64,000 bases of DNA, taken from the NCBI RefSeq assembly GCF_029893805.1, contig NZ_JARXYP010000002.1, positions 8,494,001 through 8,558,000 on the forward strand, written 5' to 3'. Source of the DNA: Streptomyces sp. SAI-135 (GTDB lineage: Bacteria; Actinomycetota; Actinomycetes; Streptomycetales; Streptomycetaceae). The translations under genes were made by a program, and so were the position numbers. Below, in pieces: positions 17,085 through 25,136 of this stretch. Numbering within the stretch: the stretch's first letter is position 1; each line of letters opens with the position of its first letter. Below the pieces are notes generated by a model. The model worked only from the letters and a program-made list of their open reading frames with translations. It did not search any database and had not been told where the DNA came from.

Positions 17085-17573
17085 ATGATCATCCCGCTTA
17101 TGCAGCAGGCGGCGGATGAGGTGGGCAGGGACGATCATGCCAGGCTGCGCTATGCCGCGGCCTGGGGTCCGAGCACTCCCCGCGCCGTGGAAGCGCGGCG
17201 GGATGTGCGCGCCGTCCTCGCCCACGCTCCGGGCAGCGACCGCCCGGCCGTCCCCGACTCCCGGCTCACGGACGCCGAACTCGTCGTCAGCGAGCTCGTC
17301 ACGAACGTGCTGCGGCACGCCCCCGGCCCCTGCGCCCTGACGCTGCGGCTGACCGGCGAGGAACTGTCGATCAGCATGTACGACTCCTCGCCCGACGCGC
17401 CGGTGGTCCAGCCGCCCGACCGCGGCCGTGTCGGCGGGCACGGCCTGCGCCTGGTGCACTCGGTCAGCGACAGAGTCGTCGTCACCCCCCGCGGCAGAGG
17501 CAAGGAGATCACCGCCCACCTGCGCCTCACCGAGAGTGACGACACCGCTCCCGGCGAGCTCGCCGCCGGATAG
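17085..17573 (+). CDS. RsbW-like anti-sigma histidine-kinase-fold ATPase
   Basis: 162 residues from the ATG at 17085 (an upstream TTG at 17061 is also in frame). One HATPase_c domain with the N-box ELVVSELVTNVLRHA and the G-box GGHGLRLVHSVSDRV. Such proteins phosphorylate STAS antagonists or bind sigma factors as serine kinases. No cognate sigma factor or antagonist is next to it; the STAS proteins 30-39 kb away could be partners but nothing links them directly. Confidence 0.85.
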   Translation: MIIPLMQQAADEVGRDDHARLRYAAAWGPSTPRAVEARRDVRAVLAHAPGSDRPAVPDSRLTDAELVVSELVTNVLRHAPGPCALTLRLTGEELSISMYDSSPDAPVVQPPDRGRVGGHGLRLVHSVSDRVVVTPRGRGKEITAHLRLTESDDTAPGELAAG

Positions 17574-17584
17574 GGGCCGGGCGA

Positions 17585-18391
17585 TCACCCGTGCCATGTC
17601 GTCACCCCGCTGCCGTGCCCCGGATTTCGGTGAGCGACGACCAACCAGGCACGGGAGTCGAACCACACGCCCTCACCGGTGTCGTGCGCCTGTAGAGTCC
17701 CGCGCAACCGGTCCAGGGCACGCTCCGCGGAGACGGCGTCCAGGTCGGTGACCCGGTCCTTCACCATCCGCAACTGGCGTACGGCAGCCAGCGCGCGCTC
17801 GGCGTCCGGGCCGTAGCAGACGGGCTCGCGTACGTCGGTGACCTCCACCGCCGTGAAGCCGGACCGGGCCAGGACATCGGTCACGACGTGCGGCTCGGCC
17901 AGCGAGAAGGGGCCGTCGGCCGTTGATGAGGACGCCGGCCGAGCTGCCCCGGGAGAGAGCGCCGCCCGGATCGCGGTGTGCCACTCCTGACGCTCGGCGG
18001 CCTGCCAGACCAGCTGCACGAAGCGCGCACCAGGGCGCAGGGCCCGCCCGATGTTGGCGAACGCGGCGACCGGGTCGGAGAAGAACATCGTGCCGAACCG
18101 ACTGACGGCCGAAGCGAAGTGCTCCGGCGCAAAGGCGTACTCCTGGGCGTCGCCCTGCACGAAATCGATGTTCCGCAGCCCTTCCACCCCGGCCTTGCGG
18201 CGGGCCCGCGCCAGCATCGGGCCCGAGACGTCGATGCCGAGGGCGGTACCCGGTGACGCCGCCCGGGCCGCGTCCCGGGTGGTGAGGCCGGCGCCGCAGC
18301 CGATGTCGAGGACACGGTCACCGGGGCGGACGCCGAGTGCCTCCAGCAGTCGCTCGTGATGGCGAGCGAGCTCCACGTCGTAGTCGAACAC
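17585..18391 (-). CDS. Class I SAM-dependent methyltransferase
   Basis: 268 residues from the GTG at 18391, which has GAGGAGGGG upstream; the frame is open further but without a site. It shows motif I VLDIGCGAGLTTRDAAR, the acidic residue in GIDVSGPML and VQGDAQEYAF. The C-terminal part (DVREPVCYGPDAERALAAVRQL) resembles small-molecule methyltransferases of the UbiE/MenG-like branch. Substrate unknown. Confidence 0.85.
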   Translation of the reverse strand: MFDYDVELARHHERLLEALGVRPGDRVLDIGCGAGLTTRDAARAASPGTALGIDVSGPMLARARRKAGVEGLRNIDFVQGDAQEYAFAPEHFASAVSRFGTMFFSDPVAAFANIGRALRPGARFVQLVWQAAERQEWHTAIRAALSPGAARPASSSTADGPFSLAEPHVVTDVLARSGFTAVEVTDVREPVCYGPDAERALAAVRQLRMVKDRVTDLDAVSAERALDRLRGTLQAHDTGEGVWFDSRAWLVVAHRNPGHGSGVTTWHG

Positions 18392-18538
18392 GGGCAACCC
18401 CTCCTCAAGCCGCAGGGCCGTCGAGGAGCACGCCTCCCCATCCGCCGCAGACCCTACGACGATGTCGTATCCCGGCGTCCAGGGCTGGGACCGGCGCGCC
18501 ACCGCCGGCCTGACCCAGCGGTGGTGCGAGGAAGGGGA

Positions 18539-19942
18539 TCACGGTGCGCCCAGGTACGTTGTCGCCTCGACGTCGTGCAGGTGGACGAGGATGTCGTGGG
18601 CCCGGCCGAGGGCGGTCGTGTACTTCGTCGGGTCCGGCCATCCGGCGCCGATGTTCCAGGTGCCGCGCTCCTGGTCCAGCCAGGCACGCGCGGGCTGAGG
18701 GGCCGTACGCAGGTCGAGGATGTAGTCGTCCTGGTGTGCCTTGTCCAGGGTGTGTTCGTTGGAGCCCGGCTTCGCGGCGCCCACCCGGTAGGTGCGCATC
18801 ACGTTGTCCTCGGTGCCGAAGGCCTTGAAGGCGCCCTTGTAGAAGCTGAAGCCGATGCTCACGTAGTCCTTGCCCAACGCGTCGCGCAGGAAGGCGCCCT
18901 GGGTCTTGGGATACCGCGCGTCGAACGAGTCGTAGGACACATGTGTGTTGTGCGCCGACAGCAGGATCCGGTCGCCGGTGTGCCGGTGCCACCAGGCCAC
19001 GTTCTCGGCCATGACCTGGTCACGCAGCTTCATCATCGCCGCCACCTGGTCCTCGTCCGCGAAGTCGAAGGCCATGCCCCTGGCCATCTGGTGGATGGCC
19101 CTGGCGTGCTGCACCGTCCACCCGTGTTCCTGCTCGTCGGTGCCGGGGGCAGGACGCTGTGCGCGCAGGAGGTCGTACACTTTCCCGGTCCGCTCAGCCC
19201 GCTCCTCGCGCTCGGCGAGCGGCAGTTCGAAGTACTCCTCGCTGTAGGTGCCGGCATCGGTGGCCGGTGCCAGACCGCGGTACAGCTCGGTGACGCGGCC
19301 CAGCAACCGCGGGTACCTGCGGGCCACATAGGCGGTCACACGCTCGTACAGCTCGGGCCCGGCATAGCCCATGTCGTCGCCCATGAACTGCACCGGGTCG
19401 TCCGGATGGCGAAGGTTGTAGCCGCGCATCCACTCGACCAGGTCGAGGTAGTCCTGGTTGTTCCAGATCCGGTACGACCCCTGGAACTCCTCACGCGCGA
19501 TGTCCCTCAACTCGCCCTTCCCGCCCAGCACGTACTCGTTGAGCCGCACTCCGCTGCTCCAGGGAAGCTCCAGGGAGAAGGACCGAAACCCCTTCTCCTC
19601 GACCAGGTAGCGGAAGACCCGGTGCTTCATGCGGAAGAAGTCCCGCGAACCGTGGGTGGCCTCGCCCAGCCCCACCACCTGGGAGTCCCGGACCATACGG
19701 CCCAGCGCGCGCAGGTCCCGCAGACCGCCCTCGGGATCGGTGCCCTGCAGCGTGTGAGCACCGCGCTCGACGGCGGTGACCACACGCTCCTCGTACTGCG
19801 CGGAAGCGGATGCCGATGCCCTCGACACCGGGGCCGAAGCGGGCGGTTCGTGCCCGGTGTCGCCGACGGCCGGAGTGGCGACCGCCAGCGTGCCGAGGGA
19901 GAGCAGGACCGAGGAGAGGACTACTGCCTTGTGTCGCGTCAT
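18539..19942 (-). CDS. Secreted erythromycin-esterase-family protein
   Basis: 467 residues from the ATG at 19942, with a Sec signal (AVVLSSVLLSLGTLAVATPAVG). The family signature VVGLGEATHGSRDFFRMKHRVFRYLVEE contains the conserved Glu and His of EreA/EreB-type esterases, and LLSAHNTHVSYDSF is the second conserved histidine region. EreA/EreB open the macrolide lactone ring; many family members have other or unknown roles. The secretion signal points to an extracellular target. No other macrolide resistance gene is near, so resistance is a possibility and not a conclusion. Confidence 0.82.
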   Translation of the reverse strand: MTRHKAVVLSSVLLSLGTLAVATPAVGDTGHEPPASAPVSRASASASAQYEERVVTAVERGAHTLQGTDPEGGLRDLRALGRMVRDSQVVGLGEATHGSRDFFRMKHRVFRYLVEEKGFRSFSLELPWSSGVRLNEYVLGGKGELRDIAREEFQGSYRIWNNQDYLDLVEWMRGYNLRHPDDPVQFMGDDMGYAGPELYERVTAYVARRYPRLLGRVTELYRGLAPATDAGTYSEEYFELPLAEREERAERTGKVYDLLRAQRPAPGTDEQEHGWTVQHARAIHQMARGMAFDFADEDQVAAMMKLRDQVMAENVAWWHRHTGDRILLSAHNTHVSYDSFDARYPKTQGAFLRDALGKDYVSIGFSFYKGAFKAFGTEDNVMRTYRVGAAKPGSNEHTLDKAHQDDYILDLRTAPQPARAWLDQERGTWNIGAGWPDPTKYTTALGRAHDILVHLHDVEATTYLGAP

Positions 19943-20032
19943 GGCTTCAGACTTCCGTGTGCACAAGGTGTGTCACCAACCCGTACGCTGCCTGGCGTCG
20001 GGTGGCGCAGGCGCTACTGCTACCGTGCGCCG

Positions 20033-20467
20033 ATGTCCACGATCAAGCAGTTCCAGGTCACCTTCGACTGCGCGGAGCCCGAGCGCGTCGCCCGCTTCTG
20101 GTGCGAGGTGCTGGGGTATGTCATGCCGCCGCCGCCCGCGGGGTTCGCCACGTGGGAGGAGTACAACGGGTCACTCCCTCCTGCGGATCAGGGGGCGTGG
20201 GCCGCCTGCCTCGATCCCTCGGGTGTGGGCCCGCGGCTGTTCTTCCAGCGTGTTCCCGAGGGCAAGGTCGTCAAGAACCGGGTGCATCTCGACGTTCGGG
20301 TCGGCACCGGGCTCGTGGGTGAGGAGCGCCTGGCCACGCTGGAGGCCGAGTGCGCACGGCTGGTCGCGCTCGGCGCGGTCCGCGAGCGACTGCTGCCGGC
20401 CGATGACGCGAACGAGTCGTGCATCGTGATGCGGGACGTCGAGGACAACGAGTTCTGTCTCGACTGA
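20033..20467 (+). CDS. VOC-family protein, glyoxalase-like
   Basis: 144 residues. The single-module pattern starts QVTFDCAEPERVARFWCEVLGYVMPPPP, continues with RVHLDVRVG and ends MRDVEDNEFCLD, typical of the large Streptomyces glyoxalase-like group. The ATG at 20033 lies 91 bp upstream of and divergent to the esterase gene. Substrate unknown. Confidence 0.82.
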   Translation: MSTIKQFQVTFDCAEPERVARFWCEVLGYVMPPPPAGFATWEEYNGSLPPADQGAWAACLDPSGVGPRLFFQRVPEGKVVKNRVHLDVRVGTGLVGEERLATLEAECARLVALGAVRERLLPADDANESCIVMRDVEDNEFCLD

Positions 20468-20474
20468 CAACTGC

Positions 20475-21002
20475 TCATGGTTCGGCCCGTCCGGAGGGCC
20501 GTCCGGACGGGCTCTGCGCGTTCGCCGCGTCCGCGGCCTGCTGGGCGTCCCTGGCGAGTTTGGCGATCCTCGTCTGCGCTGCGGTGATGCCGCGCAGGAT
20601 GAGACGCAGGTGGGTGGTGGACTGCGGTACGGCGGCCTGGAGTTCTTCGAGGCGCCGCTGCTGTGCGGCGAGTTCGGCCCTGAGCCGGGCGGCCCGGTCG
20701 GGCGGTGGGGGAGGGGCCGCGCCGTTGAAGACGATGTTGTGCAGGGGGCGTTCGGTGTGGACGACTTCGCGTTCGGCCGTGTGTGCGTCGTCGGGGTAGT
20801 CGATCCGTATGCCGATGACGCGGGAGCCCCAGGGCTGTTGTTGCAGGTGTGTGCGGATACGGGTGAGCGGGCACGTGGAGATGCCGACGTACAGCAGGCC
20901 TTCGAGCCCGTAGAGGCGGTACAGGGCGGTGCGACCGGCGGTGTGCAGGCTGCCTTCCTCGTCGAACAGGCTGCGCAGGAACTGTGTGTCGATGTCGGTC
21001 AT
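20475..21002 (-). CDS. GIY-YIG nuclease-fold protein
   Basis: 175 residues from the ATG at 21002, 7 bases after GGGGAAGG. The N-terminal part has a GIY-YIG-like core (ALYRLYGLEGLLYVGIST, then LTRIRTHLQQQPWG), followed by a basic, coiled helical tail (residues about 105-175; RAELAAQQRRLEELQA). GIY-YIG proteins cut DNA in repair, restriction or mobile elements; the coiled tail may mediate dimers. Function unknown. Confidence 0.72.
   Translation of the reverse strand: MTDIDTQFLRSLFDEEGSLHTAGRTALYRLYGLEGLLYVGISTCPLTRIRTHLQQQPWGSRVIGIRIDYPDDAHTAEREVVHTERPLHNIVFNGAAPPPPPDRAARLRAELAAQQRRLEELQAAVPQSTTHLRLILRGITAAQTRIAKLARDAQQAADAANAQSPSGRPSGRAEP
20485..20512 (+). terminator. Hairpin terminator after the VOC gene
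   Basis: An 11-bp perfect stem (GCCCGTCCGGA / TCCGGACGGGC) with a 6-base loop, 18 bases after the VOC stop. It lies inside the last codons of the convergent GIY-YIG gene. There is no U run, as is usual in Streptomyces. Confidence 0.5.
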
Positions 21003-21152
21003 GACGCGGCCTTCCCCGGCTCGGGGCGTGCGGTGACCGTCGCGGCCGGCTCCCACCCTCCGCACGCCGTTCGTCCATCCCTTCACGGTGCCACGCGGGT
21101 GTGACACTGCCCCGGCTGCTGAGTCATCGCCATCCGACGCTGGAGAGTGAGC

Positions 21153-21169
21153 GTCAATTGCAGATTGAC
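21153..21169. promoter_or_regulatory. Upstream operator of the Clp-N gene
   Basis: GTCAATTGCAGATTGAC, a palindrome with GTCAAT/ATTGAC arms. It overlaps the -35 element TTGACG. It has the same arms and length as the site at 21181-21197, with 28 bp between equivalent bases. Confidence 0.65.
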
Positions 21170-21193
21170 GATCGACTGTCGTCAACTTAAGAT
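21165..21193 (+). promoter_or_regulatory. Leaderless promoter of the Clp-N gene
   Basis: TTGACG (21165-21170), a 17-base spacer, and TAAGAT (21188-21193). The expected start falls on or beside the A of the ATG at 21200, and no ribosome site precedes the ATG, so the mRNA is probably leaderless. Confidence 0.7.
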
Positions 21194-21197
21194 TGAC
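21181..21197. promoter_or_regulatory. Downstream operator of the Clp-N gene
   Basis: GTCAACTTAAGATTGAC, arms GTCAA/TTGAC. It covers the -10 element TAAGAT and ends three bases before the start codon. With the site at 21153-21169 it would occlude both promoter boxes. Confidence 0.65.
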
Positions 21198-21199
21198 GC

Positions 21200-21880
21200 A
21201 TGAGCCCACTCGACATCAGCCTCGCCGACCTGATCGCCAGGCTCGACGAGGAACTCCCCGACGCCGACGTACTTGCCCGCATCAGTGAGGCGCGACTTCG
21301 CGCCCAGACGCTGTCCGACCTCGGTGACCAGCTCATCGACCACTACGTCAGCAAGGCGAAGCGGAACGGTGCGTCGTGGACCGAGATCGGCGATGCCATC
21401 GGAGTGACCAAACAAGCCGCCCAACAACGGCACGCACCGGGCCCGTTCGAGCGGTTCACCCGTCTGAACCGGCACGGCATCGTCCTGGCGCAGGAGGCAG
21501 CCCGGACGCACAAGCACGACTTCATCGGCACCGAGCACATGCTGCTCGGCCTCCTCGGCGAACCGCAGGGCCTCGCGTACGAGGTGCTGGTGGCGAAAGC
21601 GGGACCGGAGCAGCGCATCCGCGACGCGATCGAGGAAGCGATGCCGCCGGCCGGGGAGAAGGCACTCCGGGGGCACATCGCGTTCCGTCCGGAGAGCAAG
21701 GAGGCCATCGAGCAGGCACGCCGCGCTTCGACCGAGCTCGGCCACGACTGGGTCGGCACGGAACACACGCTGCTGGGTCTGATCCGCGTCGAGGAGAGCC
21801 CCGCCGCGCAGATCCTGCACACCCTCGGCTTCACGGCGGACGAGCTGCACGAGTCGGTCAGGACTGCCGTCCGGCCGTGA
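21200..21880 (+). CDS. Clp N-terminal-domain protein with helix-turn-helix segment
   Basis: 226 residues. The N-terminal third contains a helix-turn-helix-like segment (NGASWTEIGDAIGVTKQAAQQRH, about residues 54-77). Two Clp-N repeats follow, each with the signature GTEHMLLGLL or GTEHTLLGLIR and RFT/ESKEAIEQARR helices. There is no AAA+ ATPase domain. The Clp-N fold of ClpC binds adaptor and substrate proteins. The combination suggests a DNA-binding protein that reads a protein ligand, perhaps a misfolded-protein or protease signal, and represses its own gene through the two palindromes at the promoter (inference). Confidence 0.82.
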   Translation: MSPLDISLADLIARLDEELPDADVLARISEARLRAQTLSDLGDQLIDHYVSKAKRNGASWTEIGDAIGVTKQAAQQRHAPGPFERFTRLNRHGIVLAQEAARTHKHDFIGTEHMLLGLLGEPQGLAYEVLVAKAGPEQRIRDAIEEAMPPAGEKALRGHIAFRPESKEAIEQARRASTELGHDWVGTEHTLLGLIRVEESPAAQILHTLGFTADELHESVRTAVRP

Positions 21881-22059
21881 GCCGCGGTGGTGGTGAGGTG
21901 GCGGGACTGTACAAGTGGCGCGCCCGTGTCACCAGTCGGACAATGGAATGGCGCTCAGCACGGATGAAGGCACGCGGCCACGCCCGGTTGCCCATCACTG
22001 ACTTGGGCGACTCACCCTTCACTCCGGGCGCATGCACAGCCCCGCATGGAGGTGTTTCC

Positions 22060-22524
22060 GTGATGACGAAACCCACCGAACAGCAAGCCCCGACCGCCCT
22101 CGGCTCCCCCACGACGTGGGATGTGTACTGTCCGGAGGAGGACCTCGCCGTCCTCCCGGGGTTCCCGAGCAAGCAGGCCGCCGGGCACGCCGCAGCCGAG
22201 CACAACGCGCAGTTCACCCCGCGGCACTCGGCCGTGGCACGGAAGCACACGCCCGGCCCCGAGGATCCGCCGCCGCACCTTACGCCGGCTCAGCGCGAGG
22301 CGTTCCAGCAGAACGAGTCCGACTTCGCCGAGTTGGAGAATCGCAGCCGTTCCGTACGCGAGGCCGCCGAAGCCCGCCTGCGTCACGCGGACTACGACCC
22401 CGGCGGTCCTCTGTACTGCTACGTCTGCACATGCAGCAGCTTCGTCGCACCTGACGACGACGGCGGTCTCGACGCTCGATGCGAACGTGAATTCTGTCGG
22501 CACACGTCGATGCAGCATGCCTGA
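22060..22524 (+). CDS. Hypothetical protein with C-terminal cysteine cluster
   Basis: 154 residues from the GTG at 22060 (ATG at 22063 is the alternative); GGAGG lies 8 bases before the GTG. The N-terminal part (TWDVYCPEEDLAVLPGFPSKQAAGHAAAEHN) and a charged helical middle are unrecognised. The end has closely spaced Cys and His (YCYVCTCSSF, then CEREFCRHTSMQH), which could bind zinc or iron. Codon use fits a real gene. No function can be assigned. Confidence 0.65.
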   Translation: MMTKPTEQQAPTALGSPTTWDVYCPEEDLAVLPGFPSKQAAGHAAAEHNAQFTPRHSAVARKHTPGPEDPPPHLTPAQREAFQQNESDFAELENRSRSVREAAEARLRHADYDPGGPLYCYVCTCSSFVAPDDDGGLDARCEREFCRHTSMQHA

Positions 22525-22533
22525 GCGACTCGG

Positions 22534-23751
22534 TCAGCCGGGGTGCCTGCTCAAGGCGTACGCCATCTTTGCCACTTGGGACCTTTTCGCCTTGGAGGAG
22601 TAGGCATAGAGAAAGGGCCACTGCGGCCCGTCGAAAGCCGTGGGCGCCCATCCCATCTGCCGGGCGAGCCCCGACACCAACTGGTAGGCCCCCGCTGCCA
22701 TTCCGGCGATGCCCATGGCGTTCCCGGGGGCCAGCACGAAGTCCACCGCCCCGGCTGCCAGCGCGATGCTGCCGACAGCCGTGGCCATGGGGCGCTCACG
22801 CAGCTCGCTCAGAGGGCTGCGGAAACGGTCTCGGCTCACCGTGTGGCGCAGTTCGCGGATGATCAGGCCGTCGAGTTCCCGCCGGGGATGGTGCCGGTAC
22901 CGCTCGCACACGTCGGCGATCCACTGGACCAGTTCCTGACGGCCCCGTCCCCGCAGGAACGTGTCGAGGTCGCGCGGGCCGGCATGGACGTCCAGGAGGC
23001 GCAGAACGTCGAGCAGTTGTACCGCCAGCTCGGAAGCCAGATTCCGGGAAGGTGCCGTAGGGGCCGGTACCGGAACACCGTCAGCTGTCCGAGCCCGGGT
23101 GATCAGCCGGACGAAACGACGGTCCGCCTGGCTGAGCAGCAAGGGGACTTTGGCGCCCGAGAGTTCGAAAGCGGCGCCGTGGTTGTAGGCATCGCGCAGG
23201 ATCAGTTTGGCGACGTTGAAGGGCATGCCGTCGGTGGACCATCTCGCCGTGTCGAGCGTTCCTTCGGGGATACGACGAGCCGCGCCCGCACCGCGGTAGG
23301 CGCCGTACCAGTACGCGACTTGCCCGGGATCGCGGGCCAGCCGCTCCGCCGCCAAGTCCGCACCGCGTTCGGGCGGCGCCGCGAGAACCCTGCGTTCGCT
23401 CTCCGGCAGCCCCTCGTCGTTGCGGAGGATCGACAGCAACGCCCCGTCGATCTCGTCGTCCCAGCGGGCGTAGTCCCAAGGGTGCCCGTCCCGGTGTGCA
23501 CGGTCGGTCAGCCAGGGTTCGCGGGCCTGGATACGGATGAACCCCTGCTCGACGTAACGAACGAAGGATTTCGCCGGGATCTGGGTCGCGTGGCGGATGA
23601 GCACGCTGGAAGGGGCCCACAGATTGAGGGGTTGGCTCAGCGCGAGCAGGCTGTGGAGGCTCTGGTACCCCGGCTCGCCGTACTCGCTGATGTGACAGAA
23701 CGTCGGGAAGACCGAGCCCGCCGTGCCGGGCGCGCCGACCGCGCCGGTCAC
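22534..23751 (-). CDS. Hypothetical protein, 405 residues, C-terminal hydrophobic segment
   Basis: A long frame with consistent Streptomyces codon use and no domain I recognise. The N-terminal half is soluble and rich in Trp and Tyr (HPWDYARWDDEIDGALL, AYWYGAYRGAG). Residues about 340-370 hold an alanine/glycine-rich hydrophobic stretch (AVGSIALAAGAVDFVLAPGNAMGIAGMAAGAYQLVSGL) that may insert in a membrane, followed by a basic tail. It starts with GTG overlapping the GtrA stop by GTGA. An inverted repeat about 80 bases upstream, inside the GtrA tail, may give it its own promoter. Confidence 0.7.
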   Translation of the reverse strand: MTGAVGAPGTAGSVFPTFCHISEYGEPGYQSLHSLLALSQPLNLWAPSSVLIRHATQIPAKSFVRYVEQGFIRIQAREPWLTDRAHRDGHPWDYARWDDEIDGALLSILRNDEGLPESERRVLAAPPERGADLAAERLARDPGQVAYWYGAYRGAGAARRIPEGTLDTARWSTDGMPFNVAKLILRDAYNHGAAFELSGAKVPLLLSQADRRFVRLITRARTADGVPVPAPTAPSRNLASELAVQLLDVLRLLDVHAGPRDLDTFLRGRGRQELVQWIADVCERYRHHPRRELDGLIIRELRHTVSRDRFRSPLSELRERPMATAVGSIALAAGAVDFVLAPGNAMGIAGMAAGAYQLVSGLARQMGWAPTAFDGPQWPFLYAYSSKAKRSQVAKMAYALSRHPG

Positions 23752-24398
23752 GCGGCCAGGGCGCGGTGTCGGGTCGCGTCAACCCGCTCGGTCTTGCATG
23801 GGGCGGTGCTTCGCATGTGTCCCCCTAGAGTCAACTGTGTTGTCGCCAACACATGTTGAGAACACCATGGCAGAGGGGCCGGGGAGCGGCCAGCCCACCT
23901 GCGGACCGGCGCGACCCCCCTCTGCCGCTGTCCCGGAGACCGTGCCGGGGGCTCTTGGCCGCGGCGGACGGCGAAGACGTACAGGCGCAGGACGGCGAAG
24001 CGGCCCAGGCCCGCGAGGGCGGAGGCGCTGAGGTAGACGGTCTGCTCGGTCAGGATGCCGGGGGCCGGCTGGATCAGGTGCAGGACGTACACGGCGGCGG
24101 TGGTGACCAAGTAGGCGACGGTCGCCGAGCCGGCGGACTGCCAGTGCTCCCGCCACCTGGCGCGGCGCCCGGTGCCGAAGGTGAAACGGGCGTGGAGCTC
24201 GGTGCACAGCAGGGTGGAGGCGGCGGTGACGAGGGCGTTGGCGACCGCCCAGGGCAGCAGCGTGGCCAGCAGCGGAACCGCGAGACCGGAGAGGGCCCCG
24301 ACGCTGCCTCCGAGGATGACGAACCGTAGGAAGGAGGCGACGGGGCCGGGGCCTGCCGAGGTCGCCGTCTCGGCCCTGTGTACGAGCGGCGACGTCAT
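23748..24398 (-). CDS. GtrA-family membrane protein with long C-terminal tail
   Basis: 216 residues. Four predicted membrane helices in the first 140 residues (FLRFVILGGSVGALSGLAVPLLATLLPWAVANALVTAASTLLCTELHARFTF) match the GtrA family, thought to move lipid-linked sugars across the membrane. RRARWREHWQSAGSA is the typical cytoplasmic loop. The last 65 residues are basic, low in structure and not seen in usual GtrA proteins (about 140-160 residues); they may be read-through into former intergenic DNA. GGAAGGA precedes the ATG. It follows the decayed DUF4097 gene by 27 bp. Confidence 0.75.
   Translation of the reverse strand: MTSPLVHRAETATSAGPGPVASFLRFVILGGSVGALSGLAVPLLATLLPWAVANALVTAASTLLCTELHARFTFGTGRRARWREHWQSAGSATVAYLVTTAAVYVLHLIQPAPGILTEQTVYLSASALAGLGRFAVLRLYVFAVRRGQEPPARSPGQRQRGVAPVRRWAGRSPAPLPWCSQHVLATTQLTLGGHMRSTAPCKTERVDATRHRALAA
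23831..23859. promoter_or_regulatory. Imperfect inverted repeat upstream of the 405-residue protein gene
   Basis: TCAACTGTGTTG - TCGC - CAACACATGTTGA, 12-bp arms with a one-base bulge. It sits inside the odd tail of the GtrA frame and 80-108 bp before the next start, so it looks like an operator of a former or present intergenic promoter. Confidence 0.4.
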
Positions 24399-24425
24399 GA
24401 CGGAGTTCCTTCCAGCGGTTGCGGG

Positions 24426-24783
24426 TCAGAGGCTGCGGGCGGTGATGTCGCCGTGGGAGGTGCCGGCGTCCAGGGCGGCGGAGGTGGCGGTGGCGAGGGT
24501 GATGTCGCCTTGCTGGGTGGTGAGTTCGAGGGTGCCGGTGACGGCCTCGTGGATGGTGATGTGGCCGCGCTGGGTGCTGATCGCCGGGGCCGGTGATCCG
24601 CAGGACGCCGTCGCGGTGCTCGACCTCGATGTGCTCGGCGGCCTTGGTGTCGCGGTTCCGTGCGGGGTCGGCGGGGCGGATCTCGACGGTGGTGTCGGTG
24701 CGGTCGGCGGCGATGACCTGGACGTGTGCGGTGGGCAGGTCGATGACGGTGGTCAGGGGGGCGGGGGTGTCGAACTTCTGCAT
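24426..24783 (-). pseudogene. DUF4097-family gene with internal deletions
   Basis: The start is normal (AGGAGC site, MQKFDTPAPLTTVIDLPTAHVQVIAADRTDTTVEIRPADPARNRD). After GVLRITGPG the frame is lost, and the family's C-terminal repeats continue in another frame (ISTQRGHITIHEAVTGTLELTTQQGDITLATATSAALDAGTSHGDITARSL, stop at 24426). About 60 codons are missing at the first join. A second, in-frame loss fused DAGT to SHGDITARSL, dropping about 30 codons of the beta-repeat region. DUF4097 proteins are beta-repeat adhesin-like proteins of unknown role. The gene is a deletion pseudogene. Confidence 0.72.
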
Positions 24784-25136
24784 CAGGTGCTCCTGCGTTC
24801 GTCGCTGTTTCCGATGAACGAAAAGCTACGTTGCATTCACGATCCCGGCAACATACTTGTTGCGCTAAATCCGTATTACCGCAGGCAGTTGAGGCAATTT
24901 CATTGCAACAGATTCAAAGACAACGCAACGTCAGCTGGACGATCGTTGCAACAGATCGAAGGTGAACGCTATAGCGACCCTGCCGCGACCTTTCGGCGGC
25001 CGAGTTGTCCGTGAACCCTCCCGGATTTGTCCTTGATCCGTAACGGACGCATCCCCCAGCCGCCGTTCCTCGTCTAGCCAGGTGGTCACGGAGTGATCAG
25101 GGCATCGACGAGGAACTGCGCGGAAGCGGGGCGGAC
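24784..25136. promoter_or_regulatory. AT-rich intergenic region with repeated TTGCAACAGAT
   Basis: The stretch 24820-24975 is unusually AT-rich for this genome and separates the DUF4097 remnant from the divergent deacetylase gene. An 11-base direct repeat TTGCAACAGAT occurs at 24903-24913 and 24946-24956, 43 bp apart (about four helix turns). Single TTGCA or TTGCG copies lie at 24831 and 24860, and GCAAC at 24925. It looks like a multi-site regulator-binding region; the regulator is not identified. Confidence 0.5.

Noticed and set aside
15992..17092. A 366-residue minus-strand frame opposite the GAF-ANTAR gene
   Set aside because: Codon bias and family motifs belong to the plus-strand gene; the antisense translation has no recognisable motif.
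18539..19942. Macrolide resistance call for the esterase-family protein
   Set aside because: Only the family signature is visible. Many family members do not act on macrolides and no resistance context is present.
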